From Nissolia schottii (taxonomy: Eukaryota; Streptophyta; Magnoliopsida; Fabales; Fabaceae): a stretch of 64,000 bases of DNA. This document shows, piece after piece, positions 52,501 to 64,000 of the stretch. The notes beneath the pieces are model-generated. The model saw only the letters and a list, made by a program, of their open reading frames with translations, was not told where the DNA came from and searched no databases. The position numbers and the translations under genes were made by a program. The DNA is taken from contig QANU01015372.1 of NCBI GenBank assembly GCA_003254905.1, positions 26,538 to 90,537 on the forward strand, read 5' to 3'. The stretch's first letter is position 1, and every line of letters starts with the position of its first letter.

Positions 52501-54046
52501 CAAAAGAATAACGGTTGAGGAAACCATCATGTGTGACTTTTCTATCAAACTGCCACGGCCTACCTAGCAAGAGATGACAAGCTTGCATGGGCACAACATC
52601 ACAAAGTACTTCATCTTTATATTTCCCAATAGAAAATGGTACTTTCACCTGCTTGGTTACCTTCAATTCTCCACAGTCATTGAGCCATTGAAGTCTATAT
52701 GGATGATTGTGCTTCAATGTAGGAAGGCTTAATTTTTCCACCAATTCAACACTTGCCACATTACTACAACTACCACCATCAATGATTACACTACATACCT
52801 TATCTTGAATTAGGCAGCGTGTATGAAACAAGTTCTCCCTTTGATTATTTTCATCCTCCTTTAGTTGAATGCTAAGTGCTCTTCTAGCAACAAGAAGTTC
52901 TCCCTCTACAGCATTTTCTCCAATATCATCTTCATTGGAAAGCTCTTCTTCATCATCTATTGCCTCTTCTTCGGTCTCCCAATCACCATGATTGTTGATT
53001 ATCATTGTGCGCTTATTAGGGCACTCACTTGAGATGTGGCCTCTTCCTTGGCATTTGAAACACCTTATGTCACGGTTCCTTGAATAATTAGCTTCAATTG
53101 GATTTTTCTTTGGTAGGGCCGCAACCGGATCAACTTTCTTTGAACTAACTTCTTTTGAATTAGAGGAAGATGGAAGGTTATTCTTTGAATTTTGCCTCCA
53201 AGAATTAAAAGTACCTGAGTTGGAACTTTTTTTGGCATTACTCCTTCTCCTGAGTTGTTGCTCCACCTTTATGGCTTGATGTACCATTTCTTGAAGCTCT
53301 ACATAATGGTGCATCTCCACAACATCAGCTATGTCTCGGTTGAGACCATGCAAGAATCGAGCCATTGTTGCTTCTCTGTCCTCCATAATGTTGGCTCTAA
53401 TCATGGCAATCTCCATCTCCTTGTGGTACTCATCTACACTCCTTGATCCTTGGGTAAGACGCTGCAGTTTGTTGTGAAGCTCTCTATGGTAATAAGATGG
53501 AACAAATCTTCTTCTCATGATTGCCTTCATTTCCTCCCAAGTAGCAATAGGTTGTTCTCCATACCTATTTCTCTCCTTTTGAATCTGGTCCCACCAAATA
53601 AGAGCATAATCAGTAAATTCAATGGCAGCAAGTATTACCTTTTTCCTCTCAGAATATTGGTGACATGAGAAAAGTTGTTCAACTCGCATCTCCCACTCCA
53701 AATAGGCTTCCGGATCATTTTTGCCTTGAAATGAAGGAATTTTGAGTTTAACTCCTCCCAGATTTTCTTCTCTATTTCTATGCCTCCTTTGATGAGTATG
53801 ACGCCTCCTCCTTCTTAAATGTTGATCTTCATCCTCCTCGACTTGGCTCACCCTATCTGTATGAGACGATCCATCATGACTAGAATTGTTTGAAGGATTA
53901 TGTCTAGCAGCACCTCGATTCTCCATTTGGTCCATTCTTTCATGAAGTTCTTCAAATTTGCTATTCCATAATCTTTCAAGTTGTCCTACTAGTGCTTGCA
54001 TTTGGATAGGTGCTAACCCTTGTGCATTTTCTTCATTCCCTGCCAT
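49349..54046 (-). CDS. Gag-pol polyprotein of the Ty3/gypsy element
   Basis: One uninterrupted frame of 1565 codons. In order: gag with a coiled N-terminus and a retrotransposon-gag core, a CCHC zinc knuckle ([14 protein letters not shown], about 328-341), aspartic protease ([13 protein letters not shown], about 415), a Lys/Glu-rich linker, reverse transcriptase with YFDDILVYS (about 807), RNase H ([14 protein letters not shown] and IHSDHES), integrase with its HHCC zinc finger (about 1150), the DDE core (SDRDAKF) and a C-terminal tail ending inside the 3' LTR. No canonical chromodomain is evident. Read as a fossil mobile-element gene, not a host gene. Confidence 0.93.
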   Translation of the reverse strand: MAGNEENAQGLAPIQMQALVGQLERLWNSKFEELHERMDQMENRGAARHNPSNNSSHDGSSHTDRVSQVEEDEDQHLRRRRRHTHQRRHRNREENLGGVKLKIPSFQGKNDPEAYLEWEMRVEQLFSCHQYSERKKVILAAIEFTDYALIWWDQIQKERNRYGEQPIATWEEMKAIMRRRFVPSYYHRELHNKLQRLTQGSRSVDEYHKEMEIAMIRANIMEDREATMARFLHGLNRDIADVVEMHHYVELQEMVHQAIKVEQQLRRRSNAKKSSNSGTFNSWRQNSKNNLPSSSNSKEVSSKKVDPVAALPKKNPIEANYSRNRDIRCFKCQGRGHISSECPNKRTMIINNHGDWETEEEAIDDEEELSNEDDIGENAVEGELLVARRALSIQLKEDENNQRENLFHTRCLIQDKVCSVIIDGGSCSNVASVELVEKLSLPTLKHNHPYRLQWLNDCGELKVTKQVKVPFSIGKYKDEVLCDVVPMQACHLLLGRPWQFDRKVTHDGFLNRYSFVLKGEPITLRPMAPKQILEDQIKRKKKNESERRKKEKENEKTKIMSGKQEENLREKREKEDKEKSLLLARKSDVKQALNCHQTLLVLLYKEAMLSTNDVTSLPSAISSLLQEYDDVFPNEIPPGLPPVRGIEHQIDLIPGSSLPNRPAYRTNPEETKEIQRQVQELMDKGYVRESLSPCAVPILLVPKKDGTWRMCIDCRAINNITIRYRHPIPRLDDMLDELCGSIIFSKIDLKSGYHQIRMKEGDEWKTAFKTKHGLYEWLVMPFGLTNAPSTFMRLMNHVLRAYIGKFVVVYFDDILVYSKTLEEHVEHLKQVLGVLRKERLFGNLEKCDFCTDKIVFLGFVVSNAGITMDEEKVKAIQEWPTPTNVGQVRSFHGLASFYRRFVRDFSTIAAPLNELTKKNVPFKWGDTQEKAFQNLKDKLISAPLLALPDFGKTFEIECDASGIGIGGVIMQEGKPIAYFSEKLSGPTLNYPTYDKELYALVRVLETWQHYLWPKEFVIHSDHESLKHIKSQSKLNRRHAKWIEFIESFPYVIKHKKGKENVVADALSRRNVLLSMLDAKLLGFEFIKELYANDSDFGEAFNHCKHNSGWNKFFLHDGFLFFIDKLCIPKCSMRLLLLKESHSGGLMGHFGIAKTLAVLNEHFYWPRMRRDVEKIVKSCIVCHKAKSRTNPHGLYTPLPIPTAPWEDLSMDFVLGLPRSKKGRDSIFVVVDRFSKMSHFIPCNKVDDASNIATLFFREIVRLHGMPRTIVSDRDAKFLSYFWKTLWGKLGTRLLFSTSSHPQTDGQTEVVNRTLSALLRIVVKKNLKNWEECLPHVEFAYNRAVHSTTKFSPFEIVYGINPLAPIDLVPLPLKERVNLDGKKRAEIVKQIHEKAKQNIERMTQKYVNRANKGRKQMIFEPGDLVWLHFRKERFPDKRKSKLMPRGDGPFRVLEKINDNAYKLELPGEYGVSATFNVSDLSPYFDADFEESRTTPFEEGEDDMNSAIKSIDQVQVNGGPMTRGKMRRIQEIVNKEILAPNNQWQSENTSPKEVMIIQAQLNNVVAGL
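49551..49565 (-). other. Polypurine tract
   Basis: On the minus strand GAAGAAGGGGAGGA directly precedes the 3' LTR, the place and composition of the plus-strand primer in Ty3 elements. It lies within the coding frame. Confidence 0.8.
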
Positions 54047-54492
54047 GTTAATGAAAAAAAAAAAAAAAAATAGGACCTCACCAAATTATCACAACAAAGT
54101 GTTTTCACTCTTGAATTTTACCACTCGTGTTTACGCTTCACTCTTAATAATCTCACAACTCTCAAATCACTCAATATCTTCAAAAGCTCTTATGCAACCT
54201 AAATCCTTATATGACTCAAAATGCCAATTACTCAACTTCAACCAATTATAATGAAGTGGCTGGTCTAATTGTTAGAACGGTGGGTTGGAAAGGTAGTATA
54301 AAAAGAAAACTAGGAAATTAAGGAAGAACAAAGAAACCACAAAATTCTGGAAACAAAAGATAATAACTCAAATAAATACCAGATTTTTTTCTAAATTTTT
54401 CGTTTTTCTTTGTTTTTGTTTCGTTTTTTTTTTGCTTTTTTTTTTTTTTTTTGTAATTGTAGAACAGAAACTGATTTTTTTTCCTACCGTGT

Positions 54493-54512
54493 CAACCACA
54501 GCTCTGCTACCA
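54493..54512 (-). other. Primer-binding site (initiator Met tRNA)
   Basis: Read on the minus strand, two bases after the 5' LTR, TGGTAGCAGAGC is a one-mismatch version of the TGGTATCAGAGC site pairing with the 3' end of initiator Met tRNA. Confidence 0.85.
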
Positions 54513-54514
54513 AA

Positions 54515-55486
54515 TGATATGAACCTCTAGAGGAATTTGGCCCAATCTTCACGGCGTAGGCAAAACAAAAGGAATTCAAATAAAACGGATAATTGAAAAG
54601 AGGGATATGAGCAAACACTCCAGATTTGGAAAGGAAAAATTGGGAGTGATAGACCCTAAGTTTGTAGAGTTCAATGACCTGACAATTGTAATTAGCCAAC
54701 CAACGTTAAAGGGAAACGTGACCTGCTAATTAGACGATTGTCCAACCACGAACACAATTAAACCAAACCACACAACAACGCACCTGGGTTGAAGCACGAA
54801 TTGGGGGCTTTTGGAAGTTTGAATCACCAACCTTATAAAGAAGATTGACAAGACAAGGTCTCACAAGAGCAAAAGAAGATATAATAAAAACTCTCACAAT
54901 GGGAGAAAGAATTCTGAAAATTCAGATTGTATTTCACTTCAAGGATGCCTTATGAATTACAAAGTTCTCCTATTTATAGGACTTATTAGAACCCTTTCAA
55001 ATCACCACTATTCAGAAATTTATTGGTCACTATTTAACATTGATTACCCACTACATTATAAGCCACTAAAAACCATGCACTAAAATTCCACCTCCCAAAG
55101 TTAAATGCTCCACTAATAAAATTGGCTGTTAACTTCACCAACGAAAATGACCATCTAAAAGACTTCGTTTGGTCTTCTTGTCTTCATGGAAGTTGAAACA
55201 TTTTGTCTTAGCTTTCAAATGGCACCAGTTTCATCTTAATTGGATTACTACAGCCCAAGTTATGACTCAATTATCACAAACTGCTCAGAGTCCATCAACA
55301 ACATTATTTAATTGGGCTTGGATGATCATTACTTCTTTTGGACTTGTATTTTCGGATTGCCATTGATTATTTAGAGCCAATATTTCTTTATTAACTATTT
55401 CTTGTATTCTTCTCATCTTTCCCCTTGTTATTGGGCCCCCATTTATTTGGACTTGGTCAATTGACTTGATGGCTGGGTTCATATTT
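54515..55486 (-). repeat. 5' LTR of the Ty3/gypsy element
   Basis: About 970 bp, matching the 3' LTR along its full length. It too encodes the tail of the polyprotein as a detached open frame (55285-55482), because that sequence is part of the LTR. Confidence 0.9.
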
Positions 55487-55745
55487 GCTATGAATGTTGA
55501 ATATACCTAATTAATATCAGTTAAGTATGCTACGTTACCACTCACAATATATGTTCTATCAAGAACCAGGCTCATATTTTATACTAGGATATGTATAAAG
55601 AAAAGTCAAAAATTGGGTCCATATTTCTGGGTAACTGTATTTTTAAACTAATAAGCGGGACTAAGTACTATCCCAACCAAAAGAGATAACAACCTAGTCG
55701 GCAGGTTTGCGACTTAAGCGTGGACTAGCTAGCTAGGGTGTTTCA
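55487..55745 (-). mobile_element. LTR fragment (AGCTAGCTA family), reverse
   Basis: On the minus strand this begins at 55745 with TGAAACACCCTAGCTAGCTAG and follows the LTR at 59045 for about 250 bp, with GGGATAGTACTTAG-like and GAACATATATTGTGAG segments. The Ty3 element adjoins it on the left, so that element may have inserted into this family. Confidence 0.6.
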
Positions 55746-56408
55746 CATTTCACTTTTAATCACTTAACAATCTCAAAACACTTGGGATATATGTGTTCTC
55801 TCAAGTATCAAGTTTTCAATACATTGAAAATATTAAAAATCTCAAAACATTACACTTTTAATCCCTTAACAATCTCAAAACACTTCACTTTTGATCACTT
55901 AACAAAGTGCCTTGAGAGCATGTGTTAGTAAAATTTTTATAATATTGCCCTTTTTTAAAGTGTAAAATTACTCTTTTTTGTAAAGAATAGTGATTCTCGC
56001 TAATTTGAGGGTCCAAGAAAATAAAAAAAATAAAAACTAACTATGAACATAGCCAATAAGATCAAATGGCAATTTTCGTTAAAGAGAATCCAAGGTTTAT
56101 CTTTAAACACCAAAATTGGGTTGTAAGTTCAAGACGGTTGTGACCAAATGTGGATGAAATTAGTGTTAGGGTCGCCAAAATTTGCGATGCGACCAGAAGG
56201 TTTGAGAGGAAATAAAGATAGGAGAGTTTAGGCAATGACAATACAAATAATCGTCGGAGAGAATGTTGACGACATCAATACCATTTTAATGATTTAGTCG
56301 CAATAGAAAGAGTCGAAGTTGATGATAAACGACAGGCGATAGAAGTCGGCCTTGGGAATGGTTGATCATACATTAAGGTCACTAGCCAAGTGAAGTAAAC
56401 ATGTCGAC
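55746..56408. repeat. Repeat containing the empty site of the Pack-MULE
   Basis: Repeated CACTTAACAATCTCAAAACACTT phrases form a small internal repeat (55750-55910). The part 55789-55850, ATATGTGTTCTCTCAAGTA then GAAAATATTAAAAATCTC, matches both flanks of the Pack-MULE at 44150-45606 with a single TATTAAAAA. The rest (55920-56408) is spacer with no gene seen. Confidence 0.75.
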
Positions 56409-59044
56409 TATAACATCCCGATTTTTTCTCTTACGAAGAATTTCGCGTAATAAATAAATACGAGCCAATTATCGAGACTAGAAAATTTAATCATAAGATT
56501 TATTTTCTAAAAATACCAGTCAAAATAATGGTTTTTATGATTTAGCAGAATTTTTAGACGTCACCGGAATTTAATTAGGTATCAAAGGTATCCGTAAAGA
56601 ACACTTTTATGAAAATAAATTTACGAATACCTTGGATTGACTTAAATTTCTTATAAGAAAAATTAGTAGATCACAATGGTGTGACCGAAATATTTTTAGG
56701 GCACCCGTACGCGAAGTACACGAACAGCTAACGATTGAACACGATCAAACATGATCGAAAAATTTAGTCGCATGGCCAAAAGGCCATCAGCCTTCTCTCA
56801 CGGCCCTCATCACTCACATACACTCACAAGTCAAAGATGGAAACTTAGCCACCAAAGCATCCTTATCTCATCTTATTTTCATTTCTTTTTCTTTTATTTT
56901 TTTGTCAAAAATTGGCTAAATTGGAAGACCAATTTCACAGCCTTGTGGCTATAAATTGCCACCAATGGCTTTCATTTTTCATTCATTTGTTCTCTCCAAA
57001 ATACGTTCCGTTCATGCACTTTTTCGTTACGCTGCCGTAACCGGAAAATAGCAAGAACAGTCCAACACTCGTGGGAATCTCGTCTCACCACTAACCAACA
57101 CTCCTAGGAAGTGGATAATCCGACCATCCACTGTCTAAGTGGCATATTCATGATATTATATGATGTTCTATGTAAAAATATGTCTATGTATGCTTTTGAG
57201 GAATTATGTTTACTTGTGTTCTTAAGGAGCTAGATGGTATCATGGTGTTTAGGGATATGGATATGGGTTTAATAATGTTTAAATTAAGGTTTTATGTGTA
57301 AAAGAAAGGGTGATGCATGGGAATGGTTGAAGAGTATGGAGAGGAAAGCAAAGGTACAAAGTTGTGACCTGTTCCACACCCGGTGCGCTGAGCGGCCAGA
57401 GAGGTCCGCTGAGCGCAGATCATTTGAATGACTAGGAATGATAATTCGAATGAGTGTCGTTGAGCAGCCAGAGAGGCCCGCTGAGCGAGGGTCATTTGAA
57501 TGACTAAGGCATGGTCATTCGAATGACTCAGGTTTTTGGCTGTCTATCCCTAATTTTTTCGTGGCATTAGAATGAATTGTGCTAAGTCATTCGAATGACC
57601 TAGGTTTCCACGCTCTTTGTCTTCAATTTTCTTATTCATGGAGGTGTGTATCCGGTGTTATGTGTTAAAATTATGTGAATATGCATCAAGAGAAAATGGT
57701 TGTCATTCAGGCTTTAGGACAACCTTAGACATCTAGAAGTTATCACCTAACTTTATCAAAGATCATAATTGAACCTTAGGGAAAATGTGATATCTTAAGA
57801 AGGTTCCAGCCACAATGGGTCCAGAAGACCTTGAAGATAAGCACATAGTTATATGCATAGGAAAATCACCTCTTTTGGCACGTCTACAGACATGCCCCTG
57901 ACATTACAGCAAGAAGTAATGACTAATGATACAATGTGAAATACAAAAAATCAATGAGAACAAGACATGATAAGATACGATATGAACTGTAGAAAGTCAT
58001 GAAAACAGGACATGTTAAGATACGATACTAAAAGGATATGACATGTTAAGATACAATACTAATAGGATATGACATGTTGAGATGCGACAAGAAAAGGATA
58101 TGACATGCTAAGACACGTTAATAAAAGGATATGGAATACGAGTCCACCCCTGGCTGCGTCGATAGGGTCGACCCCTCACCACCCTGTATATAGGGATGAC
58201 TACTTATATGAAATATGTTTACGCTAAATGCGTATACGGCGTGAGCTCTGCCATTAAAGGATACGAAGTAGCTTGTACACTAGAAAGGGGCGACGGTCCC
58301 ACTAGGGTACAAAGGGGGAAGGACATAACATGACAAGAATACAGACGTTGTCACAAGACGCGTGAGAAAAATTCCAAATCCCTTCATGCATGTTGTATGT
58401 GGTATATGTGATGTTTATGTATCTATACGATAAGGTAACGTCAAGTGATAAAGATTTCACAAGACGGCCTCTATACCACTAGGCGATACTAGAGTACGTG
58501 AGTGGACGCCACGTCGCTCAAGTGATTAAGGACTAAGAAGCACAATACATTTCCCTTATCAGGTAATGCAAAGATTAGAGAATCCCCAGTCACCTAGTAA
58601 TTAGGTAAAGCTGCTCAGGACTAGCATGGATAATAATAATAAGTAGGGACCTTAGTATATTCTGTCACCTAGAGATCTCCAAAGCAGCCTGGATCATAAT
58701 TGAGTATACGAAGAATAGTTATGCCCTAAGATTCCCACTGAGGACGCAACGTTCTCATAGAGAACATAATATATATTTACTCATACAGGTCCAGAAACAG
58801 TTACACATTTGTTTATAATTACATATTACAATTACCGCACTTAAGAGCTAATGGCATAACAAATCCATTTAGCTCATACAAAATACAAAATAACTAAACA
58901 CTATGACGCTTAGATATAGACTGTAGTCCTTCTGCTTCTTTGAAATCTCTTGACTCCCAGACCTTCAATCCTCCTGCGATGTTTCCTCTCCGGTGTACTT
59001 GTCGTATTCGCCTGGAACCACAAATGAGTGGGGGATGAGAACGT
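56409..59044 (+). mobile_element. LTR-derived block (TATAACATCCCG start)
   Basis: It starts TATAACATCCCGATTTTTTCTC, a relative of the fragment at 1-734, and includes CGTCACCGG, a GCTGAGCGGCC plus CATTCGAATGAC cluster (57380-57600), tandem AAGATACGATA/GGATATGACATG phrases (57960-58140), and a CCACTGAGGACGCAACGTTCTC block near 58735. Noncoding. It ends at the next LTR start (59045). Confidence 0.6.
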
Positions 59045-60301
59045 TGAAACACCCTAACTAGCTAGCTTATGCTTAAGTCATAAACCAAGCTTAATCAGTT
59101 TGTTATCCACTTGGTGGGAATACTTGTAGTCCCAATATGTTAGAAAATATCCCTTTACTAAAATATGGATCGATTAAAATTTTTCCTTGCATATACTTAA
59201 ATGTAAATAGGAGCCATGCATGAATGGAACATATATTACGAGCGATAGAGCCTTACGGTGTAATGATCATTGACTGAGTTAAATGAAAATCAAGATAATA
59301 AGCAAACAATGATAAATATTGCAGTAACTAGTGGTCCATCATATATAAGGAAAACAATAACTTACATAATTTGTTCAGTAATTTAAGTTACATACAACGT
59401 GCTACCAAAAAGGGGTTTACAACAGCAAAACTAGGGACTAATGGAGTACTATCCATTGAGTCCGTACAAAAATATCACGGGAGACCGTACAACTACTCAT
59501 CTTCCAGATCCTCATCCGGGTCTTCGTCCTCCTCCTCTTCTGAGTCTAACTCCATGGGGTCTTCCTCCTCTGAATCCTCTGTTGTGTTTGCTAGGGAGTC
59601 TAGGACTAGTGAGTCATCGTCCTCCTCGACCTCTCAAGCGATCTTGGGAATCGAGGGTAGATCTCGATGTGTTGTGGAGGGTCCTGCCTCAGCGTCATGA
59701 GTGCAAGAGGCGAGGTGGCGTCTGAAGCGATGGTTGACCCGCTTCCTTGGTCTACGACGGTAAAAGTGCGGCCAGCGAAGAGATGGTATGGAGTTCAGGT
59801 CAACCTCGATGTCCTTCTTGTATGGGGGAGGCTCCTCGTCGTCATCGTCGAGGACAATCGGGGTGGCGGGTGTCGATCTAAGGCCAATGGTGGGTAGACA
59901 TGTACATGTTCCCATGACGACCTTGGTAAGGGGGTCAAGCTGCGGGAGTCTGATCCCTCGGCGAAATACTCGTCACTGTTATCTAAAATCACAAGCGAGT
60001 GAGGGTGAGAACAATGCGTTCTCAGTGAGGGTCACGACTTTTCATTAGCTCGGTTATGATTCAAGTCGCTCAGGAGTTCTTTAGGTGTCATGCCATTCTA
60101 TTTTCCTTACTTCATTTTTATTCTTGCTATTCCTGAACGGATTTCACTAAATTACTAAGTGCAAGGGGATAATCTAGTCTTTATCCTAGTCATTAGGTAT
60201 TCTCTATCGTGCTCATTATTATCGATCGTCCAAGACTTAGGATACTCTAGAGGTTTATCGTAAGGCAATCGGGTCATGCCTTCTTGTCATACATACATTA
60301 T

Positions 60302-60332
<31 letters not shown>

Positions 60333-61080
60333 CATACATTTACAAGTCATGCATGAGGGGCTTGGGGACTTTCTGTTACGTGCCCTAAGGTTGCGTCCTT
60401 TTCGTTACTTTCTGTCCATCATTCTCCTTTGTAGTTCGTGGGACTGTCGTCCCTAAGCGGCTACAACCCACTTACGTCTTCGTATCGTCAACGACCAGAC
60501 AACACTCCTTACCTGAGTGGTAGCTAACCACGATTGCTCGAAAGCATACTTCGTCAACCGACTATAAGAAGTGACCATCCGACTTGCCGGATGGTAAGGG
60601 GCAGCTCTAACAGCGTCACTAGGAGTGGACTCGTACTTGCATAACCTTCTCTTTGACTTGACATTTTGTACGCCCTTCTTGGCAATCTTAACTTTCTTTG
60701 CTTGGCGTAAACTTTACTTTTCATTCTTTCTTTATCTTTAAATCCGAGCAAAGCCCGCGTTCAGGTCTGAGCCTGCGTTTCTTAGTCATTAGACTAGTCC
60801 ATCTTGCTAGACTGGCAAAGGCTTGTCATGCTTGACATGCCAAGAGAGAGAATTCCCTATTACATTACTACGTACTTAACTGTAAGGTCTTCTTGCCCCA
60901 TCGTGGCCAGAACCTTCCTAAGATATCTCATTTTTCCTAAGGTTCAATTATTATCTTTGTTTAAGATTAAGCGATAAGTTTCTAGTGATCTCCAGTTGTC
61001 TTATAAGTCTAGTGATAACCGTGTCCTCATGATGCATAATAACATAATTAAAGTTCGTAACACATGCCACACATATCCCT
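59045..61080 (+). mobile_element. Decayed LTR of the AGCTAGCTA family, copy 3
   Basis: It begins TGAAACACCCTAACTAGCTAGC and shares with the copies at 25423 and 29591 an early ATATGGATCGATTAAAA stretch, a minus-strand acidic coding-like stretch (59500-59585), GAGTGAGGGTGAGAAC near 60001 and a CCTCATGATGCAT end block near 61025. A CA microsatellite lies at 60303-60322. Old and noncoding overall. Confidence 0.55.
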
Positions 61081-61954
61081 AAATAAGGGAAACTTAAGAC
61101 TGAGAGCTAAAACCCTGAGTGATTGGTTGCAACATGTGATTGGTTACAGAGTTCAGATACATTCCAAATGTTGGGTGACTTCAGAGTTTGGGCGGCTTGT
61201 GTGAGGGCCTCAAAAAGCATGCAACAAAGGGTCATCCTTTGTCGTTGTGGTTTGTTTCAAAGTGTGGATTGAGTATGTGATGTATAATGCATGTTTAATG
61301 TTACCTTCTCTCTATTTGAGAGGCCGAGTAGGTTTTTTTCAAATTATCCCAAAAATAAAAAAGTATAGCACTGATGAATTTATGACTTCACATCATCAAA
61401 GCTAAATCATGAATGCCTTGCCATCAAATATTTGTAATTAATTTTATATATATGAAATTATATATAACGTTTGCAAATTTGATATACTTTTAAATATATC
61501 AGGACGCGTAGTGCATATTTAGAAAACTGTGAACTACACTCTAAAATCAATTATAGCCAATTTAAAAGCCAAAAAACATTCACATTTGAAGATTCACGAT
61601 CAATTCTGCCCTCTCAAATTGAAAACCAAAACACACTACATCAAGTATTACATCTAGTCGTTAAAACTTGCATGCACGAGCACGTCATGTGATGATGCTA
61701 TTACAATCCAATTGCTAAACATTAGGAATAAATGTAACACAGGATTTGCTCTCTCTTAAAAGTGAGAAATGTATGTATGTTCTAGTTCAGTGTGCTGCAC
61801 TACTGGCTGACCCAAAAAATAATGGTGCAGCCAATCAATTGTTTACCGTGCCACCTATGACAAATAGGTAGCTGGTTGGACAATTCTAAAATGTGTTGTG
61901 CTGTCTTTACAGTTCGAAATGTTCATCAGTGTTCAACACAGCACAGTATCTAAT
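61081..61954. other. Intergenic, 3' side of the UBP14 gene
   Basis: AT-rich sequence with no recognised gene. The portion near 61700-61954 probably contains the 3' UTR of the deubiquitinase gene. Confidence 0.5.
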
Positions 61955-64000
61955 TCAACCATCAATCCTCTCGAAAAAGTATATATAGCCCATGTCCTTA
62001 GGAGGATTAACCGAAACCGCAACCTTGGTGTCATTAAAGATAACCCATCTACCATCTTTCAAAATGTGGGCAACATAGTGACCACACTGCGTTGAGGTTC
62101 CCATGTGGCTAACGATTCCAATAAGTCGATATTCTGTGGAACCCCAAGTGTTAAAATAATAAGCCAATATGAACACTTAATGCATACTTGTAAAGCAAGG
62201 CCAAGTATCAGGAACATTTTCTTTTGACAGATTAAGGATCAACAATAATTGACAAAGTAATTAAGACGTTAAGCAACTTACTTCCTCCTCCATCAGGTAA
62301 GTCAGCATCATTTGGAGCAGTAGTGTTTGATGCAGTAGCATCCATACTGGAAACTGATGCGTCGGGATTGCTAAATATCCACTCTGTTGCTTTCTCAATA
62401 TCACCACCCTGCAAGGCAATTATTTCCAGTCAGACAATAAAAAATTATTTACAATTAACCCAACTAAATCCTCAGTTATCAAGGAAATAGAAAAACAATT
62501 ACCGATGCCTTTAGTGCCTTTCGAGCAATATCTTCTTGAAATCCAAATGAAATGAGAGTATCAACTTTTGATTGATCAACACTTTGAGAACCTTTCCCTT
62601 TTGAAATAGGAATGTCAATATCTAAGTATAAAGAAAAAATACCCATGATTATCTCCTGAACTAAAAAGGATACTGGCTAAATATATTTGTTTCGCATAAT
62701 AAAGAAAAGTAATAGAAACCTGGATCATCCATGTGAGATAGTAACCAATTCATAGCCTCTTCCACTCCAGCATTTGAGGTGTTTATAGCTGCTTTCTGAC
62801 ATGGAATCTGGTTAAAGCCCATTGAAACCAGCTGTGCAACAATGTCTTCATTGGCCGAAGGTAGGTCTGAATCCTCCTCAATGGGTTCTGTGCAACACAG
62901 ATAACAAATGCCAAAATATTTGCAAAATTTCAGCTTTACACCAGCTACAATAGTAAGCAAGCAATTTAGCTGAAAGAGGCACAAGTCCATATGAGACAAT
63001 AAGACTAGCAAAACTAATTAGAAGCAAACATTGTTATCAACTAAAATACCCTCTCAAAGAAAAGGATTATCCACAGTGCTCTTTGTTCTATATTGTGTGT
63101 TTGTTAATATAAGAAATGAGAAAGTTCAATTGCAAACAGTTTAGAAACGAGAGGTTGCAGAAAATCTTATTTTGCAGGACTAAGAAGTATATATCTAATC
63201 ATAATGGAAAATGATATTATCAATGTAAGCCACTGTATGTTCATAAACTTGGATCTCTTGATATCATAAAAATTCAATTAATGAGATAGAAGTGGGTACC
63301 CTAAACATATAAAACTACTATATATATGTGGACTCAATAACCCAAAGTAAGTTTGTTGACACTATTTTTCTTCTTATTTCTTTTTTCATTTCCTTTTTTT
63401 TTTTTGGGAAATGTGGAAATGAAGAAAAATCCATCAGCCTGTCTTCTAATTTATTTGAAACAAATAATCTGTTTCCCTGTATATGAAAATCTATTATTTC
63501 CTTAAAAAAAAACTCACCCCCATCTGGTAACAGCTCTTCCCCAGGGTGATGACCTTTGCTGCGCATATGACTAATATCTATGATATCAGGAACATCTATA
63601 TACACATCTGAAAGAAGAGAAGTTATCAATAATATGGGGACAAAACCTTCAAAAATAGTACTTAGTAAAAGTACATTGACCACGTATTGATTAAAAAAAA
63701 AGTACCAAGCTTTTTGGGAACCCATCCTGTCTCCATTACAAATTTTCGCATATGTAACACAAGGTAATCAGGGAATGATGTCAGGCCAGCCGTCCTACAA
63801 ATAAAGTGTTTCAGTATCAACATAACTTTCAATTCACTAATAATAAGAACAACAGCAGTATATTAACTTAGCAAAGTAAATATTCCAACCAATGTGTAAT
63901 TTTCATCTACTCACCAAAGACAATCAAATTAACAGACTAAATTTGCATGAAATCAAAGAGAAAGAGCCATGAAATATCCTATGTAACTTCTAACCAATAT
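61955..64000 (-). CDS. UBP14: UBP14-type ubiquitin-specific protease, C-terminal part
   Basis: Six 3' exons with GT-AG introns and unbroken phase: 63794-63706, 63607-63518, 62887-62720, 62621-62503, 62408-62282, 62133-61955, coding for the last 256-257 residues; the gene continues beyond the window. Visible parts are [15 protein letters not shown] and [18 protein letters not shown] of the split USP catalytic domain, UBA domain 1 ([11 protein letters not shown]...MNWLLSHM), UBA domain 2 ([10 protein letters not shown]...ATEWIFS), and the catalytic His box CGHYVAHI with the following RWVIFND. Insertion of two UBAs into the USP fold identifies the USP5/UBP14 class, which disassembles free polyubiquitin chains. 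Arabidopsis UBP14 (TITAN6) is embryo-essential. The zinc-finger and Cys-box exons lie outside the window. Confidence 0.94.

Larger units (their letters stand above)
48583..55486 (-). mobile_element. Ty3/gypsy retrotransposon, whole-looking, CRM-like
   Basis: A 6.9-kb element in minus orientation with two LTRs of about 970 bp, a primer-binding site complementary to initiator Met tRNA, one long gag-pol frame and a polypurine tract. The LTRs begin TGATATGAAC and differ by roughly two to three bases per hundred by eye, suggesting insertion of the order of one to two million years ago under usual plant rates. The gag-pol frame continues into the 3' LTR, a feature of the CRM (centromeric) clade. 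No convincing target duplication was found next to the LTRs. Confidence 0.93.

Noticed and set aside
54484-54699. Short frame at the 5' LTR/leader junction of the Ty3 element
   Set aside because: Lies in LTR and primer-site sequence, not a gene.

Overview
The window is plant nuclear DNA, almost certainly from a legume and probably from the Phaseoleae (Vigna/Phaseolus-like). Three things point there: a single-exon GRAS gene that I recognise as NSP1 (nodulation signalling pathway 1), spliced host genes with GT-AG introns, and a dense AT-rich intergenic space full of LTR-derived repeats carrying motifs such as GCTGAGCGGCC and TAATCGATTAC that I associate with bean-tribe genomes. The genus is inferred, not proven.

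Layout. 1-2.6 kb: edges of old LTR elements. 2.6-10.1 kb: a receptor-like protein gene (LRR-RLP, minus strand) with a 2.86-kb tandem duplication at its 3' side that left a 5'-truncated pseudocopy. 10.1-14.5 kb: AT-rich spacer with two kinds of small inverted-repeat elements and a Ty1/copia fossil. 14.5-16.2 kb: NSP1 (plus). 16.8-22.3 kb: a six-exon SP1-like/MULAN-type RING E3 ligase gene (SPL2 class, minus), convergent with NSP1, with a LINE fragment and two DNA elements in its introns. 23.3-23.6 kb: a LINE RNase-H fragment. 24.3-34.5 kb: nested LTRs, including two solo-LTR-like units with target duplications. 34.7-38.2 kb: a four-exon class III peroxidase gene (minus) with several MITEs in its introns. 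38.8-41.2 kb: a Tat-like Ty3/gypsy fossil. 44.1-45.6 kb: a Pack-MULE with a captured carboxylesterase fragment. 45.6-61 kb: LTR-derived DNA interrupted by a whole-looking Ty3/gypsy element (48.6-55.5 kb) whose reading frame runs into its own 3' LTR, as in the CRM clade. 62.0-64.0 kb: the 3' end of a UBP14-type deubiquitinase gene (minus), running off the edge.

The host genes do not form an operon-like system. Their jobs are separate: immune-type perception at the plasma membrane (RLP), symbiotic transcription (NSP1), organelle-membrane ubiquitination (SPL2 class), cell-wall peroxidation, and recycling of free ubiquitin chains (UBP14). I found no tRNA, rRNA, CRISPR or clearly novel gene system. 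The most informative items are structural: a Pack-MULE with a perfect 9-bp target duplication and an empty-site paralogue in the same window, a seven-copy MITE family that makes up most of one peroxidase intron, and the tandem duplication that produced the truncated receptor copy.
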